Below are positions 35,140 through 46,699 of a DNA stretch of 64,000 nucleotides, one piece after another (position 1 is the first letter of the stretch; each line of letters begins with the position of its first letter). The notes beneath the pieces were generated by a model. It saw only the letters and a list, made by a program, of their open reading frames with translations. It made no database searches and was not told where the DNA came from. The DNA is from Isoetes taiwanensis. Lineage: Eukaryota; Streptophyta; Lycopodiopsida; Isoetales; Isoetaceae. The stretch covers positions 5,880,829 to 5,944,828 of the forward strand of contig JAJEKV010000041.1 of NCBI GenBank assembly GCA_021234155.1, written 5' to 3'. A program made the translations under genes and the position numbers.

Positions 35140-36650
35140 ATCTCATCTTTGAATGCTGGTGATGAATGTTGGTGTTGTGTTTGAGTTATGCCATGCATGT
35201 GCCGATGTGCCTAAATACAGTCGTAACCCACGGTGTTTGGTTAAGGAGCACCCCTTTAAAAGTGGGCCAGTTTGACCCCAGAAAGACTTGACATGGGCGA
35301 ACATGATGTATGCAGAGGGAATATGTTGCGATTCTGCCACGATCTACGGGCCCATAAAAAATAATACGCGGTTTAGCTATAATATAGCTATGTTGTAGTT
35401 AAATGTGAGGCAATTGTCTCTTCTTAGTAGAAAATCAAACTACATGACAATTGCGTTAGTTGCAAATGGGTACCATAGCACAATCACCAACTCTAGAATA
35501 AAATTTTGTCACTAAAGCCCGATAAGGCCTAAGTCTTTTTAAACCACACTAAACAATAGACATACCATCTTACAAAGACACCAAATACCTTACTTTTTTA
35601 ATGCTAGCACAACCAACGTTTCTGCGGCACTAGGTCATTTGTTATTGATAATGCACATTCCGCACATACTCTTTGTCCGAAAACTTTCTTAGTAACGATT
35701 GCAAGAGGACAACCTTTGTAGTATTGCGTTCAAGGAAGTTGAATAAATGTAGCACTTGAGTGTCGTGAATGAGGAATTACTTTTCATGTTATAGCCATTG
35801 AGTGATTAGTATAGTGTAACAATTAGATACAAGTCCAAAGCCAACAATTAGATGCACTTATATATATGTACATATGCTCAAAAATCCATCTTGGCTACAA
35901 GGTGGATAGCCTCAAATTCCTAAATACAACTTCCTAGGGATGATTGACCTTTGCAAGTCTCATACTAATACAATAAGTTTTACCTATGCATATATTATAA
36001 GGGTATTATCTTAATAATGCTTAGCTTTCTGAGACGGATCTGGCCTAGGCCGTCACATTGACACATTTAACATCTAAGTTAAACATTCATGAGACTTATA
36101 TACTTGCTCAATATGTATACTTCCATTGATCGAATCAAGCTCATCACATCAACCACTTCTAACTAGCACAACAGGTCAGCTCTGACGTCTCCTTCTCCAA
36201 GGTCATCGAAGGTGAACGGGAAAACGTTCCTCCATAGGCAACCCCATCCCCGCACTCTCCATCTGAGTACTGGACTCTCCGCTCTGAACACGCCCTCTTG
36301 AAACAGACACAAACATGCAAGGGGGTTAGTCCATAAGGACTAAGTGGGGAGGAAGCATTACGGGAGTGTTCAAAGCATCAAATCACAATGCATCAATAAC
36401 AAGAAGAATATTTTACCTGCTCACATCCAATATATAGCATAATAACAGGGGGTTTCTTTTGTATTTTTGTACTTTTTTCCTAAGGTTTTTATATGATTTC
36501 ATGGATGTATTTGATGAGGCATATATCTAGAATGCGCATACAGTTGAACTAATTTTGATGCCTATATCCAATGGTCTAGACCCATATATCATATATTTCT
36601 TTATTATATTGTATTTTCGTATTGTATCACATTCTGCTCGACATGCAAGG
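35140..36650. other. Intergenic DNA, nothing recognised
   Basis: No protein family, no clear repeats. A small palindromic word GGCCTAGGCC lies near 36045. Confidence 0.4.
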
Positions 36651-36659
36651 CTCGTGTGA

Positions 36660-37990
36660 TAACCTATTTTAGGGCTACGTGTTGGGAACCAAAATGAAGA
36701 TTTTTAGGGAAGACTCATTTGTGGACGGATTAAATTGATCATTTGTGCATTCTGGCGATCTGTGAACAGGAGAATTCCAGATTTGATAGGTCATGCTGTC
36801 TACAGATTGCCAATGAATTTGAAAGGATTTTTTTATAATCAAAACAGAGTAATTCTGATCCGGCAGTTTATAAGGAAGGTATATTACACCTTGTTTTCTA
36901 TGCCTAAGCATATTTTGTTAACGGCCACTTGGGTGTCAGATTGACGGGCGAATCGCACAAAATTCGATTCGGCGAAAGCGATTTTTGTTTTGAAAAGCAG
37001 TGCCGGGGCTCCAGCCGAAATTCTGACAATTTAAGACCTATGTGCCTTGCCCTCTTCTGCCAGTTGGTACAGAGAACTATCCACAGACGGATGCTGATGT
37101 AGCACAGATTGGCCATGCTTCTCCTGATCAAATGCACAAGGCCAAGGATCCAAGCTCTTCAAGCGGCAAATCCTCTTCTGCAAATGGATTTCGTTGAGAG
37201 TATCTATGGTACTTTTGATATATTTAGGTCGTAGGAGCCAAGTCTTGGTTTTGTCTTAAGAACATTGTTCAGTCTCACACACTTTTATAGTTTAAACGTC
37301 TGTAATTTGCACATTCAAGAAATGCATTCTGCTTGATGTTGTCTATGCAACTTGACAGTCTTAAACAAGATGATGCTGTTTCTATTGCTGTGGGTGGGGT
37401 ATCTTGCTGACATTCTCAACCATTTGTTTCATTCACAAGTTGGAAGTTGACAATGGCATCACGGACACAAGTTCATGTATCTAATTGTGCCAAAGCATTT
37501 GAGGGCAAGATCAGCTGACACCTCTACTGGCATGTGTACCATCAAGTTTATCTTGTATCAAAGCGAAGCATGGCTCAATATCCAGATTTACAATCTAGCT
37601 TGGCTGCTGTGCCTGAATCTGCAGTTTCTCTCAGTAAACGACGTCGTCGCCATCATGGCTCTCCAATGCAGGCGCCTTCACTTGGTCCAGTTTTGCAGCC
37701 CCTTGCAGAAGCCTCAAGAGCTCCTGCATCCACAAGTTCATATCCAGGCAAGTGCTTATAAAACACGAACATTAGCTTGATAGAAATTGACGAGACGACA
37801 ACGTTGAAGTTGATAACTGGTTAAAATGCGTAATTTTGATCACATGTCTTGTCTCACATCTGTCTAATCGTCCAGTTTCGCCAGGGACCGGTCCACCACC
37901 TAATCCTCTGTCTCCAACATCACCTGCAGCAAGTAGGTTATGATTTTGTTATTTGTTTCTAATCTACAGGCCATATGTGCTTATTAATTC
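36660..37990 (+). other. Possible exons of an unrecognised host gene
   Basis: Open pieces with plausible splice borders occur on the plus strand. About 37062-37196 reads ENYPQTDADVAQIGHASPD, then a Ser-rich tail and a stop. About 37569-37748 reads MAQYPDLQSSLAAVPESAV, SLSKRRRRHHGSP and a Pro/Ala/Ser-rich end, leaving at CAG/GCAAGT (a GC-type donor). About 37876-37935, after CGTCCAG, reads SPGTGPPPNPLSPTSPAAS and leaves at AA/GTAGGT. The basic cluster KRRRRHH and low-complexity Pro/Ser suggest a nuclear protein. No family is recognised and the 5' and 3' parts are missing. Confidence 0.3.
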
Positions 37991-38776
37991 GACTTTTTGT
38001 TGTTTTCCCTTTGTTTCACATAAGCATGAAAAACTGTCGATAACACCAGACCATAAATAACATTAAACTTTGTTTTTCTCTCTTTCATGGAATTCTCAGG
38101 ACTTGCTTCTCCTTTATGTTCTTGGAAGTCCATAGCCTTGCCTATTTGTGCATATATTCATAGGTGAAGGATACTACCAGACAATGTATAGTTTTGCTGC
38201 AATCTGGCATCATAATGTATACTTTTGCTGCAATGTTGCATCGTATCTGCTTACACCGGCAGAAAAGCTTTATGCGTGTAGGTGTTTCTGTTTTATGCAT
38301 GTAGGTTTTTCTATTTAGGACGGTTTATTCAAGCATTGATCTGCTTCATATCAAGCATTGATCTGATTCATAAAGGTGTAGCAGCATTGCTCATCTTTAG
38401 GAAAATGCGTGCTTCTTCAGTAAAACAAAAGTTGAAATGCTTTGGGACAATCAGATAATACATTGGCACATGTATTGCTTTGGAACAAGCTAGAGAGGTT
38501 TTTGATGAGGAAACAAATAGGAGAGGTTATTGTACAGACAATTGCTTTATTAATGTTAACATAACACATTCCATTCCATTCCATTCGACACGATGACATG
38601 GTGAATTCTCAAGTTTAATATAATTGTTCAAGTGCATGGTTTACAAACTCCACTAGTATATTAAATTAATATGGATCTCCTCGGATGTGATAACAAGCTA
38701 CAAGGAAATAATTGTTTACCTATGTTTGCTTTAGTTAGGGTCCGAAGGGCCCAAAATTGTTTTTAATATAACAACC

Positions 38777-39188
38777 AACACACAACTACCATTAGCATTA
38801 TTAACACAAACCATTGCATCCAATGCATTTAAATTAAAATCCCCCTGAAACCCTCTTTGGTTTGGGTGCATATTCACACAGGGGTTTACGTAGGGCAGCG
38901 ACAGCCCCTAAAAATTCACAATACATGTACAAAATTAACACATTAAGTACATTCTCTCAAACCTTATAGTATTTTGCAAACCTCAATATATAGCATACAA
39001 AAACTTGTAAAGGCTACGGTCCAGATCAAGGAATAAAGGGCAAATATGCCCATCCAACAGCTCTCGGTGCCCGGAGTAACCCCCCGTGTGAATATGCACC
39101 CAAACCAAAGGGGGTTTCAGGGGGATTTTAATTTAAATACGTTGGATGCAATGGTTTGTATTAATAATGCTAATGGTAGTTGTGTGTT
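38777..39188. mobile_element. Foldback/MITE element with about 125-bp terminal inverted repeats
   Basis: The left arm starts AACACACAACTACCATTAGC at 38777 and runs to GGGCAGCG near 38900. The right arm, from about 39064, is its reverse complement and ends GGTAGTTGTGTGTT at 39188. Arms pair with few mismatches over about 125 bp around a 160-bp centre. No open reading frame is present, so it is non-autonomous. A single related arm lies at 31084-31209. No convincing target duplication was seen, so the superfamily is undecided. Confidence 0.85.
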
Positions 39189-39347
39189 CTCGCTGTAGGG
39201 AATGAAACGTCTTACTTAAGTATGACAATTATACCCACTAGTTAACTCAACTTGTCTACCTTGCTATATTACTTATGCATTCTTGCTAAGCCCATAAGAT
39301 TCCATGGCCGAACTATGTCTAGAAGCTCCCATACCTGTCAAGACGGA

Positions 39348-39380
39348 GAATAGAATAGAATAGAATAGAATAGAATAGCA
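39348..39380. repeat. (GAATA)n microsatellite
   Basis: About six units of AGAAT/AATAG in a row. Confidence 0.9.
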
Positions 39381-39861
39381 TCACACATTTAGTTACTTCC
39401 CATTTATTCCTTTAGTTATATTAATATTCCATTCAATTTTCTAATTCTCTTCCTTAGCTTTTATTTTTTGGTTTCGTGTAGCCAAGCCATGTCTTCAAGT
39501 CCCCATAGACTCGATACTTCAGTTGTTCTACTGATGTCATACCCAAATCCACATACTCCTTTCCATGTAAAGACCACAAACTCAAACATTAAGTAGCACA
39601 AACCATGTTATCTTAAATTGCCATGTTTAATCAAATTATTCCTTTTGTTAACTAGAGTTAGTACGTTAAAAGTGTCCATGCCATTGCCATCTTGAAGGAG
39701 CTACTGTAAGCATAACTCAACTCCCAAGGTTTCCAACATAATCACAGTCGCTCAGCTACTAAGCCATTCCTCATCTTCCTTGTTTATTTGGCTCACTCAT
39801 TTGGATAATAATATATACCAAAGTAAGGGTCAAAACCTTAAAATAGTAATCTAACATTTAT

Positions 39862-40416
39862 GTATGGGGATACCGGACCCTGGTATCCCCTTGAGACAAT
39901 TGCAACAGAAAGTTACGACAGCGACCAGGCTTTTCTAGATCCGGCTGATCTGCTATTCACCAATAAAGCTAAAGTCTGCCACAAAGAATCGGATTCATAG
40001 AATCAAAGGCAAAATCCTAAACAAGAATTCGATTGATAAAGCTGAAATTAAATATGATGCATATGGCAAAAAAAAAAGAACCTTATACATTCATACATAA
40101 TTGAATAGATTATGGAATCATATATTCATGTATGAATATGAGAATACATATCTGTCTTGAGACAGTTGCAGATTGGAAGGGCTCCCCCGTAGTTGTGGAA
40201 TGCTTGAGTTGAATGTGCTTGAATATGGAAAATAGGACAGTTTATGTAAGCAGGTGAAAGGGCATATATGAAAGGTCATGAGGGCATGTCTTTTGGGAAA
40301 GGACATGACTATTGGAAAGGGTATGACTATTGTGGACAAGCCTATGTGGCTTAGGGGATGACGTGGCGAAGGTGTGCGATTTGAAGGCAGCGGATAACCA
40401 CCGGAATCCATTCCGC
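39862..40416 (-). repeat. Probable 3' LTR of the second copia element
   Basis: On the minus strand it follows the end of the RNase H frame and a polypurine tract (plus-strand CACTCCCCCTTAG at 40416-40428), and would begin TGCGGAATGG and end CCCCATACA. Its terminal part contains the stem GGGGATACC / GGTATCCCC. The 5' partner LTR was not found. Confidence 0.5.
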
Positions 40417-43400
40417 ACTCCCCCTTAGCCGATGCCTGTCGGACTGTCTTTTATATTGAGGCTTTGTCTGCATAGAATAAATTTGTCTGTTGGTAGAGGT
40501 TTTGTAAGAAAATCCGCTACCATGTCTTCAGTCTTCTTCTCAAGAATCTTTTCTCGTACAAAGTGGTACTGGATCTCAATATGTTTTGATCTAGCATTGA
40601 TTCTTGGTTGTGTTGCCATGCTGATGCAACTTGTGCTATCAGTCTTGATTAATACTGGTCCTTGTGAAGGTATCATGATGTCTTCAAGTAATCTACAGAG
40701 CCATATAGCTTCTTTTGTTGCTTGGCAAATAGCTATATATTCTGCTTCAGCACTTGATAAGGAAATTGCAGGTTGCTTTTCACTACACCAGGAGATAGTG
40801 CTTTTTCCAAGTTGAAAACAATATCCAGTTGTGAACTTGTGAATTTCGACATCACTTGCATCACTATATCCTGTAAGTATGAGCGAACCACCTTGTAATG
40901 TAAGTCCAAAGTTAGGGGTTCCAGAAAGATAGCGAAGAATTCTCTTCACTACAGCCCAGTGCATAGGTCCTGGATTACTCAAGAATTGACTCACAAAACT
41001 GACTGTGTGAGCAATGTCAGGTCTTGTACATATAGCAGCATACATGAGACTGCCTACCGCACTTGCAAAGGGTGTATTCTTCATGATCTCTTCTTCTTGA
41101 GGATTTTGAGGACACATATCTTTGGACAATTTTATATTCATATCCATTGGAGTACTTATTGGCTTACTCTTATCCATTTCAAATTTCTTCAAGAGGTCTT
41201 CAATATATTTTTGTTGTCTGAGATGAATTGTCTTCTTTTTCCGATTTCTTAGGACTTGGATTCCTAAGCAGTATGCAATTTCACCATAATCAGTCATTTG
41301 AAATTCTTTGGCAAGGATTTGTTTACTCTCGCTCAGAAAATTCAAGTTGTTGCTTATTAATATGGCATCATCCACATACAGAGCTAGGAGCAAAATATGA
41401 CAGTTTCTCTTCTTGATATAGATGTTACTGTCTGCTCCCCCTTGCTCATAGCTATGTGACTTGAGAAAGGTGTCAATCCGTTGATACCATGCTCGTGGAG
41501 ACTGCTTGAGGCCATATAAAGACTTATGTAACTTGCATACTAAAGTCTCTTGTCCAGGTTGAACATAACCTTCGGGTTGTTTCATGAAGATATCTTCTTC
41601 CAAGTTACCTTTGAGAAATGCAGTCTTAACATCCAATTGATGGATGTGCATATCTTGAGCAGCAGCAAGTGTGAGGAGAGTTCTGATGGATGTCGTTTTG
41701 ACAACAGGAGAGAAGGTATCAAGGTAATCGATCCCTTCAATTTGAGAGTATCCTTTTGCTACTAATCTTGCTTTATAACGATCAACGGATCCATCAGGTT
41801 TATATTTGCGTTATTTATTTTTACCTTGAATATACATTTACTTCCAATGATGTTCTGACAAAGGATTATCTAGTTCTTCTTGCATTGCCCCAAGCCATTT
41901 TTCCTTGTCTTCAATGCTAAGGACATCATCTAAGATTTTGGGCAACACTAGATCATACATGATGGTTAATATCTGCTCATGTCCATGCTGAAATTGCTCT
42001 ATTTTCTTGCTTCTTTCAGCCTCGCTTCTTCAATATTCATCAATGTTTATTCCTAAGTCTTCAACTAATCTTTCTGCTTGAGTTTTTCTCCCTTTAGGTT
42101 GCATGATCTCATGAATATTCTGCTCAACCTCACCTACATGTTTATTGCCACTGTTCTGTTCAGCGTTATTTAAGAAATTGTTTGTTCAGTAACAGATTTC
42201 TCTCTTTCATCATTAGAATCAAGATCTACATCAAGGTATACCTTTTCCTTAGCTTTAAAATTTTCATTTTCATTGCCTTTTTAAAATGTCTATCCTTATA
42301 TAGTATCCCGTTATCAAACATCACATCTCGACTTATCACAATTTCCTTTGTTTCTGGAATATAAATTCTGTATTTCTTTGACTCCATGTCAAATCCAACT
42401 CGATAACTAATGAAGGCTTTATTGTCCAACTTCTTTCTAAGCTCTGAAGGCACATGAATGTAAGGTCATCTTGAACGTGTCAAAGTTTAAATCCTCATTA
42501 AAATTACACTGAAGGTTTTGTGGGACATTGCCTTGTATGACTAATGGTAGTTTCTTTTGGATAAGGACACCCAAGTGGTAAACACCCAGGCGACCAAGGC
42601 CTCAAACCCAGCTCCAACTTCCCTCCTGGCTCCAGTCCAGCCAGCATCCCGATCCATATTCATATGCTTTTCTTCAACGTTTTACCTAAGGCCAGATCCA
42701 TCAGGATTAATATATTTTTCTTCAACAGTTTACCTAAAGCTTGATCCAGCCCGTAATTCTGAGGCAGAGCCAATTCAGTAGCATCTGATTCTATAATTCA
42801 CCGCCACTTGTCCATGTAATTCTTACAAGCACTAGCATGGAGCAAGCAACGAATTCAGTCACAACATCTTCGGCAGCAAGCAACGAATTTGCCTTTCTGG
42901 TTCTGCAGTGGTTTTCACAGCTTCTATCCGGCACATCCAACTTCCCAGCCTCCATCCAGATTTCTAACTTCCTAGACCCCGATCTCATCAGGCATCCACA
43001 TACATAGTTTAGGATTACTGTAGTGGTGTCTTCTACAACCCAGGTTTATCTAATAGGGATTTAGGCAACAAATAACCATGACAAGGTGTCGCAATAATGG
43101 CAGATCCGGCGAGGATGCCTAGTTCCTCAATAATGAAGCGCAGATAGAATAGTTTGAAGCAACGCCAAGTATGCGTGAGTTCATGGATGAGCGGGGTCTA
43201 CTCCAACCGGATGTCCTTCCTCGGTTATCATCATCAAATAAGACTCTGCTCCTAGACATGTGGAGCAAGATGACTATTAAAGGTACGTCGATTCTGATAG
43301 AAGGGCAAGTTCTATACTAGCTAATAGCTCTACTTTACTCCACTATTCTGAGAGGATTTAATTCGCAACCATCAACGGTATCTGGTGAAACACGCAGTGT

Positions 43401-43676
43401 GGATGCCATGGTACAAATAGATGAGCGCCCATCCTTCATAGAAGCGACAGTAGAGGCGCAGATTGAATCTGATGTAACAATGCAAGAGGCAATCAATAAC
43501 AGCATGGAGAGACCAGGAAAGGAGCAGGTGGCGAAGGAGTGTGAAGACTGGACTCTGAATTTTCATATAGCAGGGGCGCATGGAACCAGCGGTCGCTCGG
43601 ATGTTGAGGAAGCTGAGCTCTTCTTCATAAACGTGATGCATATACAAAATACTGGTATCATTGCGACCACCTGGGT

Positions 43677-43712
43677 GGGCCTTAAGCCCCACCTGGGTGG
43701 GGCTTAAGGCCC
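43677..43712. repeat. Perfect 15-bp stem, 6-base loop hairpin
   Basis: GGGCCTTAAGCCCCA and TGGGGCTTAAGGCCC flank the loop CCTGGG with no mismatch. A second, smaller stem (CCCCAAG / CTTGGGG) follows near 43740. Both stand about 110-140 bp before the (TCTAA)n tail at 43821, where the 3' end of a retroposon would carry its reverse-transcriptase recognition structure. Confidence 0.9.
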
Positions 43713-43820
43713 TCACTGTGTTTAGTACTGGGGCATCATCCCCAAGCTCTACTTGGGGCTTCGGCCTCTTTGCATGTACCTGTCCCATAACCCGTTGAGT
43801 TTCCACGGACGTAAAAAATA

Positions 43821-43854
43821 TATCTAATCTAATCTAATCTAATCTAATCTAATC
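43821..43854 (+). repeat. (TCTAA)n microsatellite, possible retroposon tail
   Basis: Six to seven TCTAA units follow GTAAAAAATATA. Tails of the form ATATCTATCTGTCTG at about 49188 and ATCTATCTATATAATAT at about 29670 look alike, hinting at related 3' ends. Confidence 0.85.
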
Positions 43855-44122
43855 TTCAAGGCCTCTTCCCAAAGGTCATTTGGTAACCACTATGCTTCAT
43901 CATTGTTCAGAACAGTGAATTATAATTCATCTGGCCGAAAATCCAATGCTAAATGTGTGATTGCGTCCAAGCTGATATCAGGGAGTGCTATAATTCCTTG
44001 ACAGAGGGAAAATAAGTGAATTGAAGGGAGAATTTGTGCGGGCCATGAGCTCGAAGTAGTTGGGGGCTCGAATTTACAATGTACCAACACTCGTGCAAAA
44101 ATCTAGCTAAAATCTTATAATC

Positions 44123-44172
44123 ATTTCCTAACTGTTCATTGCGTAGGATTTCCTAACGGTTCATTGCGTAGG
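44123..44172. repeat. 25-bp tandem duplication
   Basis: ATTTCCTAAC(T/G)GTTCATTGC followed by GTAGG is present twice in a row with one difference. Confidence 0.9.
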
Positions 44173-44394
44173 TGGACATGTGAGTACATGAAGGGCATGG
44201 AAAAAATGACAGGCGGTTACATCCACCAACACCCAAATTAAGCAAAAGCAGGGGTGCTTTAAGCGGGCTAAAACCCTGCTAAAAGCATACGTCTAAACGC
44301 ATGCTTTTGATATCCACCAGTTGCTCTCAAATATAAAGATAGCATACAGACAAGAGTGAAATCACATGTTAACATGAATAGTAGAGTTCATACT

Positions 44395-44850
44395 ATATAT
44401 AAGTCAAAGGTAGCGTCAGACATAAGGTTAGATATAGCGTCAGACATAAGGTTAGCAGCTTCAAACATAGAGTCGCTAGTAGAGTCAAAATTAGAATGAA
44501 AGGTAGTGTCAGACATAGGATTAGATATAGAGTCAATGGTAGCATCAAATATAGAGTCACCGGTAGAGTCAGAATTAAAACCAAAGGTAGTGTCAGACAT
44601 AGAGTCACTTTGAAGTCAGAATAGAGGTCAACATTAATGTCAAATATAGAGTCAAGCCTAGAGTTATATTTAGCACCCATATTAGAGTCACATATAGCAT
44701 CAACACAAGGTCAGAATTAGAGTCAGATGGCAAGTTTGATGCTAACACCTTTGATTCATATTGCATCAACTCTTACATCAGCTATAGCATCAGTTATAGT
44801 GTTAATTTGGTTAAAATGACATCTATCATCCATTGAGTCAGACGTAGCAC
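44395..44850 (-). repeat. Minisatellite coding for Ser/Asp-rich repeats
   Basis: Words built on GTCAGACATA, AGAGTCA and GTTAGATATA recur about every 18-24 bp. On the minus strand an open frame (44600-44388) reads MSDTTFGFNSDSTGDSIFD followed by variations (NPMSDTTFHSNFDSTSDSM). Units grow less regular toward 44850. It looks like slippage-grown DNA; the SD-rich reading is a consequence of unit length in multiples of three. Confidence 0.7.
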
Positions 44851-45211
44851 CAGAGAATTATTTGACCATAATTATTCCTATTAACAACAAAACACTATTT
44901 TTGCCTCAAAAAACACCAAAAATATCCCTCTGACACTATGGCTGATGCTAATACCTCTTTTCTCTTATAGTGTGTTTTATTATTTCTTTCTGCAACTCTG
45001 TTCTGCTGATGGCTATACCAGCATGTTAGTTGCCTTTGAATACTATTTAAGACACAAAAATCTTAATTGCTTGATAGGCATTCCTCTCCACAATCAGACA
45101 TAATGCATTTTACTGGCTTGCCTATTTGTTTTTCTACTTCGACTACAAAATGCTTCAAAGCTATTATTGCTTGTGAGTACTATATAGCATGTGTCCTCCT
45201 ACTGTAATCAT

Positions 45212-45580
45212 CAATGTTGTCCCGTACGCGTACCGTTCCGTACGTTTCGGACGTATTTTTTGAAAAAATACGTATTTTATACAATACGTACTTAAAGTGC
45301 TTAAAATACGTTTTTTAAAAAAATTGAGAAAAAGCTTAAATATAACAAATTATGCAATATAAACACAAACAGACTGTTGGAAAGTTGGTTGGCATGTTTG
45401 TTTGCTATCTGGGAGGCCCAGGTTCAAATCCTAGTGGGTGCAAATTGAGTCTGTTTTGAGAAAACTGTGTCTGTTTTTTTGGAAAAAGCATTAAGCGTAT
45501 TTTTTAAAAAATACGTGTACCGTACGGTACGGGAGGGTACGTATGTATTTTTAAAAAATACGCGTATTTGAACAACACTG
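45212..45580. mobile_element. hAT-type MITE with internal tRNA-like box, inserted in copia integrase
   Basis: The ends are CAATGTTGT on the left and ACAACACTG on the right (reverse complement CAGTGTTGT), and GTAATCAT stands directly before (45204-45211) and after (45581-45588). An 8-bp duplication with CA(A/G)TG ends fits the hAT superfamily. The empty site reads straight through the integrase word FISFIDDYSRR. Subterminal parts are rich in palindromes of TACG, TTTTTT and AAAAAA. The centre holds a tRNA-like piece: TTGGAAAGTTGGTTGGCAT, then CCCAGGTTCAAATCCTAG at about 45418-45435 with a consensus B box. No open reading frame, so it is non-autonomous. Confidence 0.8.
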
Positions 45581-46699
45581 GTAATCATCAATAAATGAGA
45601 TAAAATATCTCTTGTTAGTTCTGCTTTTCACATTCAAGGGGCCACACAAATCGGTATGTATTAGATCAAGAACTTCTTTTGCTCTATCTTTGGTTTCTGC
45701 AAATGGTAGCCTCTTGATCTTGTCGAGAACACATCCCTCATCAGATCATCACATTCAATCCATTCCTTCATAAATACATGATGTTATTGCAATTTGTATG
45801 ACCAAGCCTGTTATGTCATAGTTCAACATCATGGATATTAACTAAATTTATACTCAGACAAGTGATGCCATTCATTTGGAACAAGTTACCACGTCTTTGA
45901 GCTAGAAACTTCAATTTATTTTCAAAGTAAAGTTTATAAGCTTTGGAGTCAAAGTTGATTCTACAATCCAAATCTACTCTGACTAACAGAAATCAGATTT
46001 TTGATGATGCTTGGGCACATAGAACATTCTTCACATCAGCAATATTTTCTCGAAGATCTATAAGATGCATAGACCAATCCCTTCAATCGACTGCAGTTCT
46101 CCATTCTCGACTTGAATCTTCCTTGAATATGTGATGGCGGATTTTTCCACAACCCCATCAATTTGCCTCATAAGGGAAAAAACAAGATCATTTGGGTGCT
46201 GCTAGATAATCATAACAACACGAATTTGAATGAAATAAAAGATTAAAGAAATAATTGGATCCAAAAACTCTTTATAAAATAAATAAGAAGCAGAAGTACA
46301 AGATAATGATCCCTCTATCTATGTCTTTGAACCATGGATAGGATGTTAGATCCGTCACATTTATCTAGAACATCAAATGCACAGTTTACCTCATTTTCAT
46401 CTTCAATTTCTTTCTCCTCTTGTTCATCTTCTTTTGTTAGGTTTATATTAGCAAGCCTCCTTCCTCCTTGACCTTGGTTTGGCTAATTCTTTTCCCTTTA
46501 CCTCTTCCATATTCTTTAGGAGATGCTATCAATCTGAGTATTGGTTCAAGATTCTCGTGCAAGGCAAGCATCCATGCATTGCATGCATTTTTGAGTCACT
46601 AATCCGGTAAGGAGATCACTACTTATTCGGAGCACCCTCCATCTAAACATTCTCCTGTTCTTCGTCAACCTCAAAAATCAGTTAAGGGATCCAACACTT

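Larger units (their letters stand above)
42545..44960. mobile_element. Composite insertion inside the second copia element
   Basis: The copia coding flow breaks between the integrase end (near 44965) and SELRKKLDNKAF (near 42450), where other copia elements have only about 60 residues. The inserted DNA contains a Pro-rich, locally duplicated stretch (42560-42760), a hairpin-bearing segment ending in a (TCTAA)n tail (43380-43854), a 25-bp duplication and a minisatellite. Exact ends and target duplication were not found. It may be several nested insertions. Confidence 0.55.
39862..46250 (-). mobile_element. Ty1-copia retrotransposon, interrupted by other elements
   Basis: Minus-strand order from right to left: a pre-integrase HNRLGH word near 45830, integrase core (HTDLCGPL near 45650, FIDDYSRRTHA near 45190-45600, QQNRVAERN near 44985), the post-integrase SELRKKLDNKAF near 42430, then RT and RNase H in a long open frame 41651-40425 (DVKTAFLKGNLEEDIFMKQP, LYGLKQSPRAWY, YVDD near 41370, SSAEAEYIA, HFVREKI). 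The RT/RNase H part is well preserved; the rest carries several breaks. Two insertions lie inside: a 2.4-kb composite block after the integrase core and a hAT-type MITE inside the core. It is younger than the copia copy at 28.8-30.6 kb, judging by frame preservation. Confidence 0.9.

Noticed and set aside
43399-43707. 102-codon protein gene
   Set aside because: The frame lies within the retroposon-like block and reads through the hairpin; no family words.
45204-45592. SINE with a 12-bp target duplication (GTAATCATCAAT)
   Set aside because: With a 12-bp duplication the ends become asymmetric and there is no A-rich tail. An 8-bp duplication gives matching CA(A/G)TGTTGT ends, which fits a hAT-type element better.
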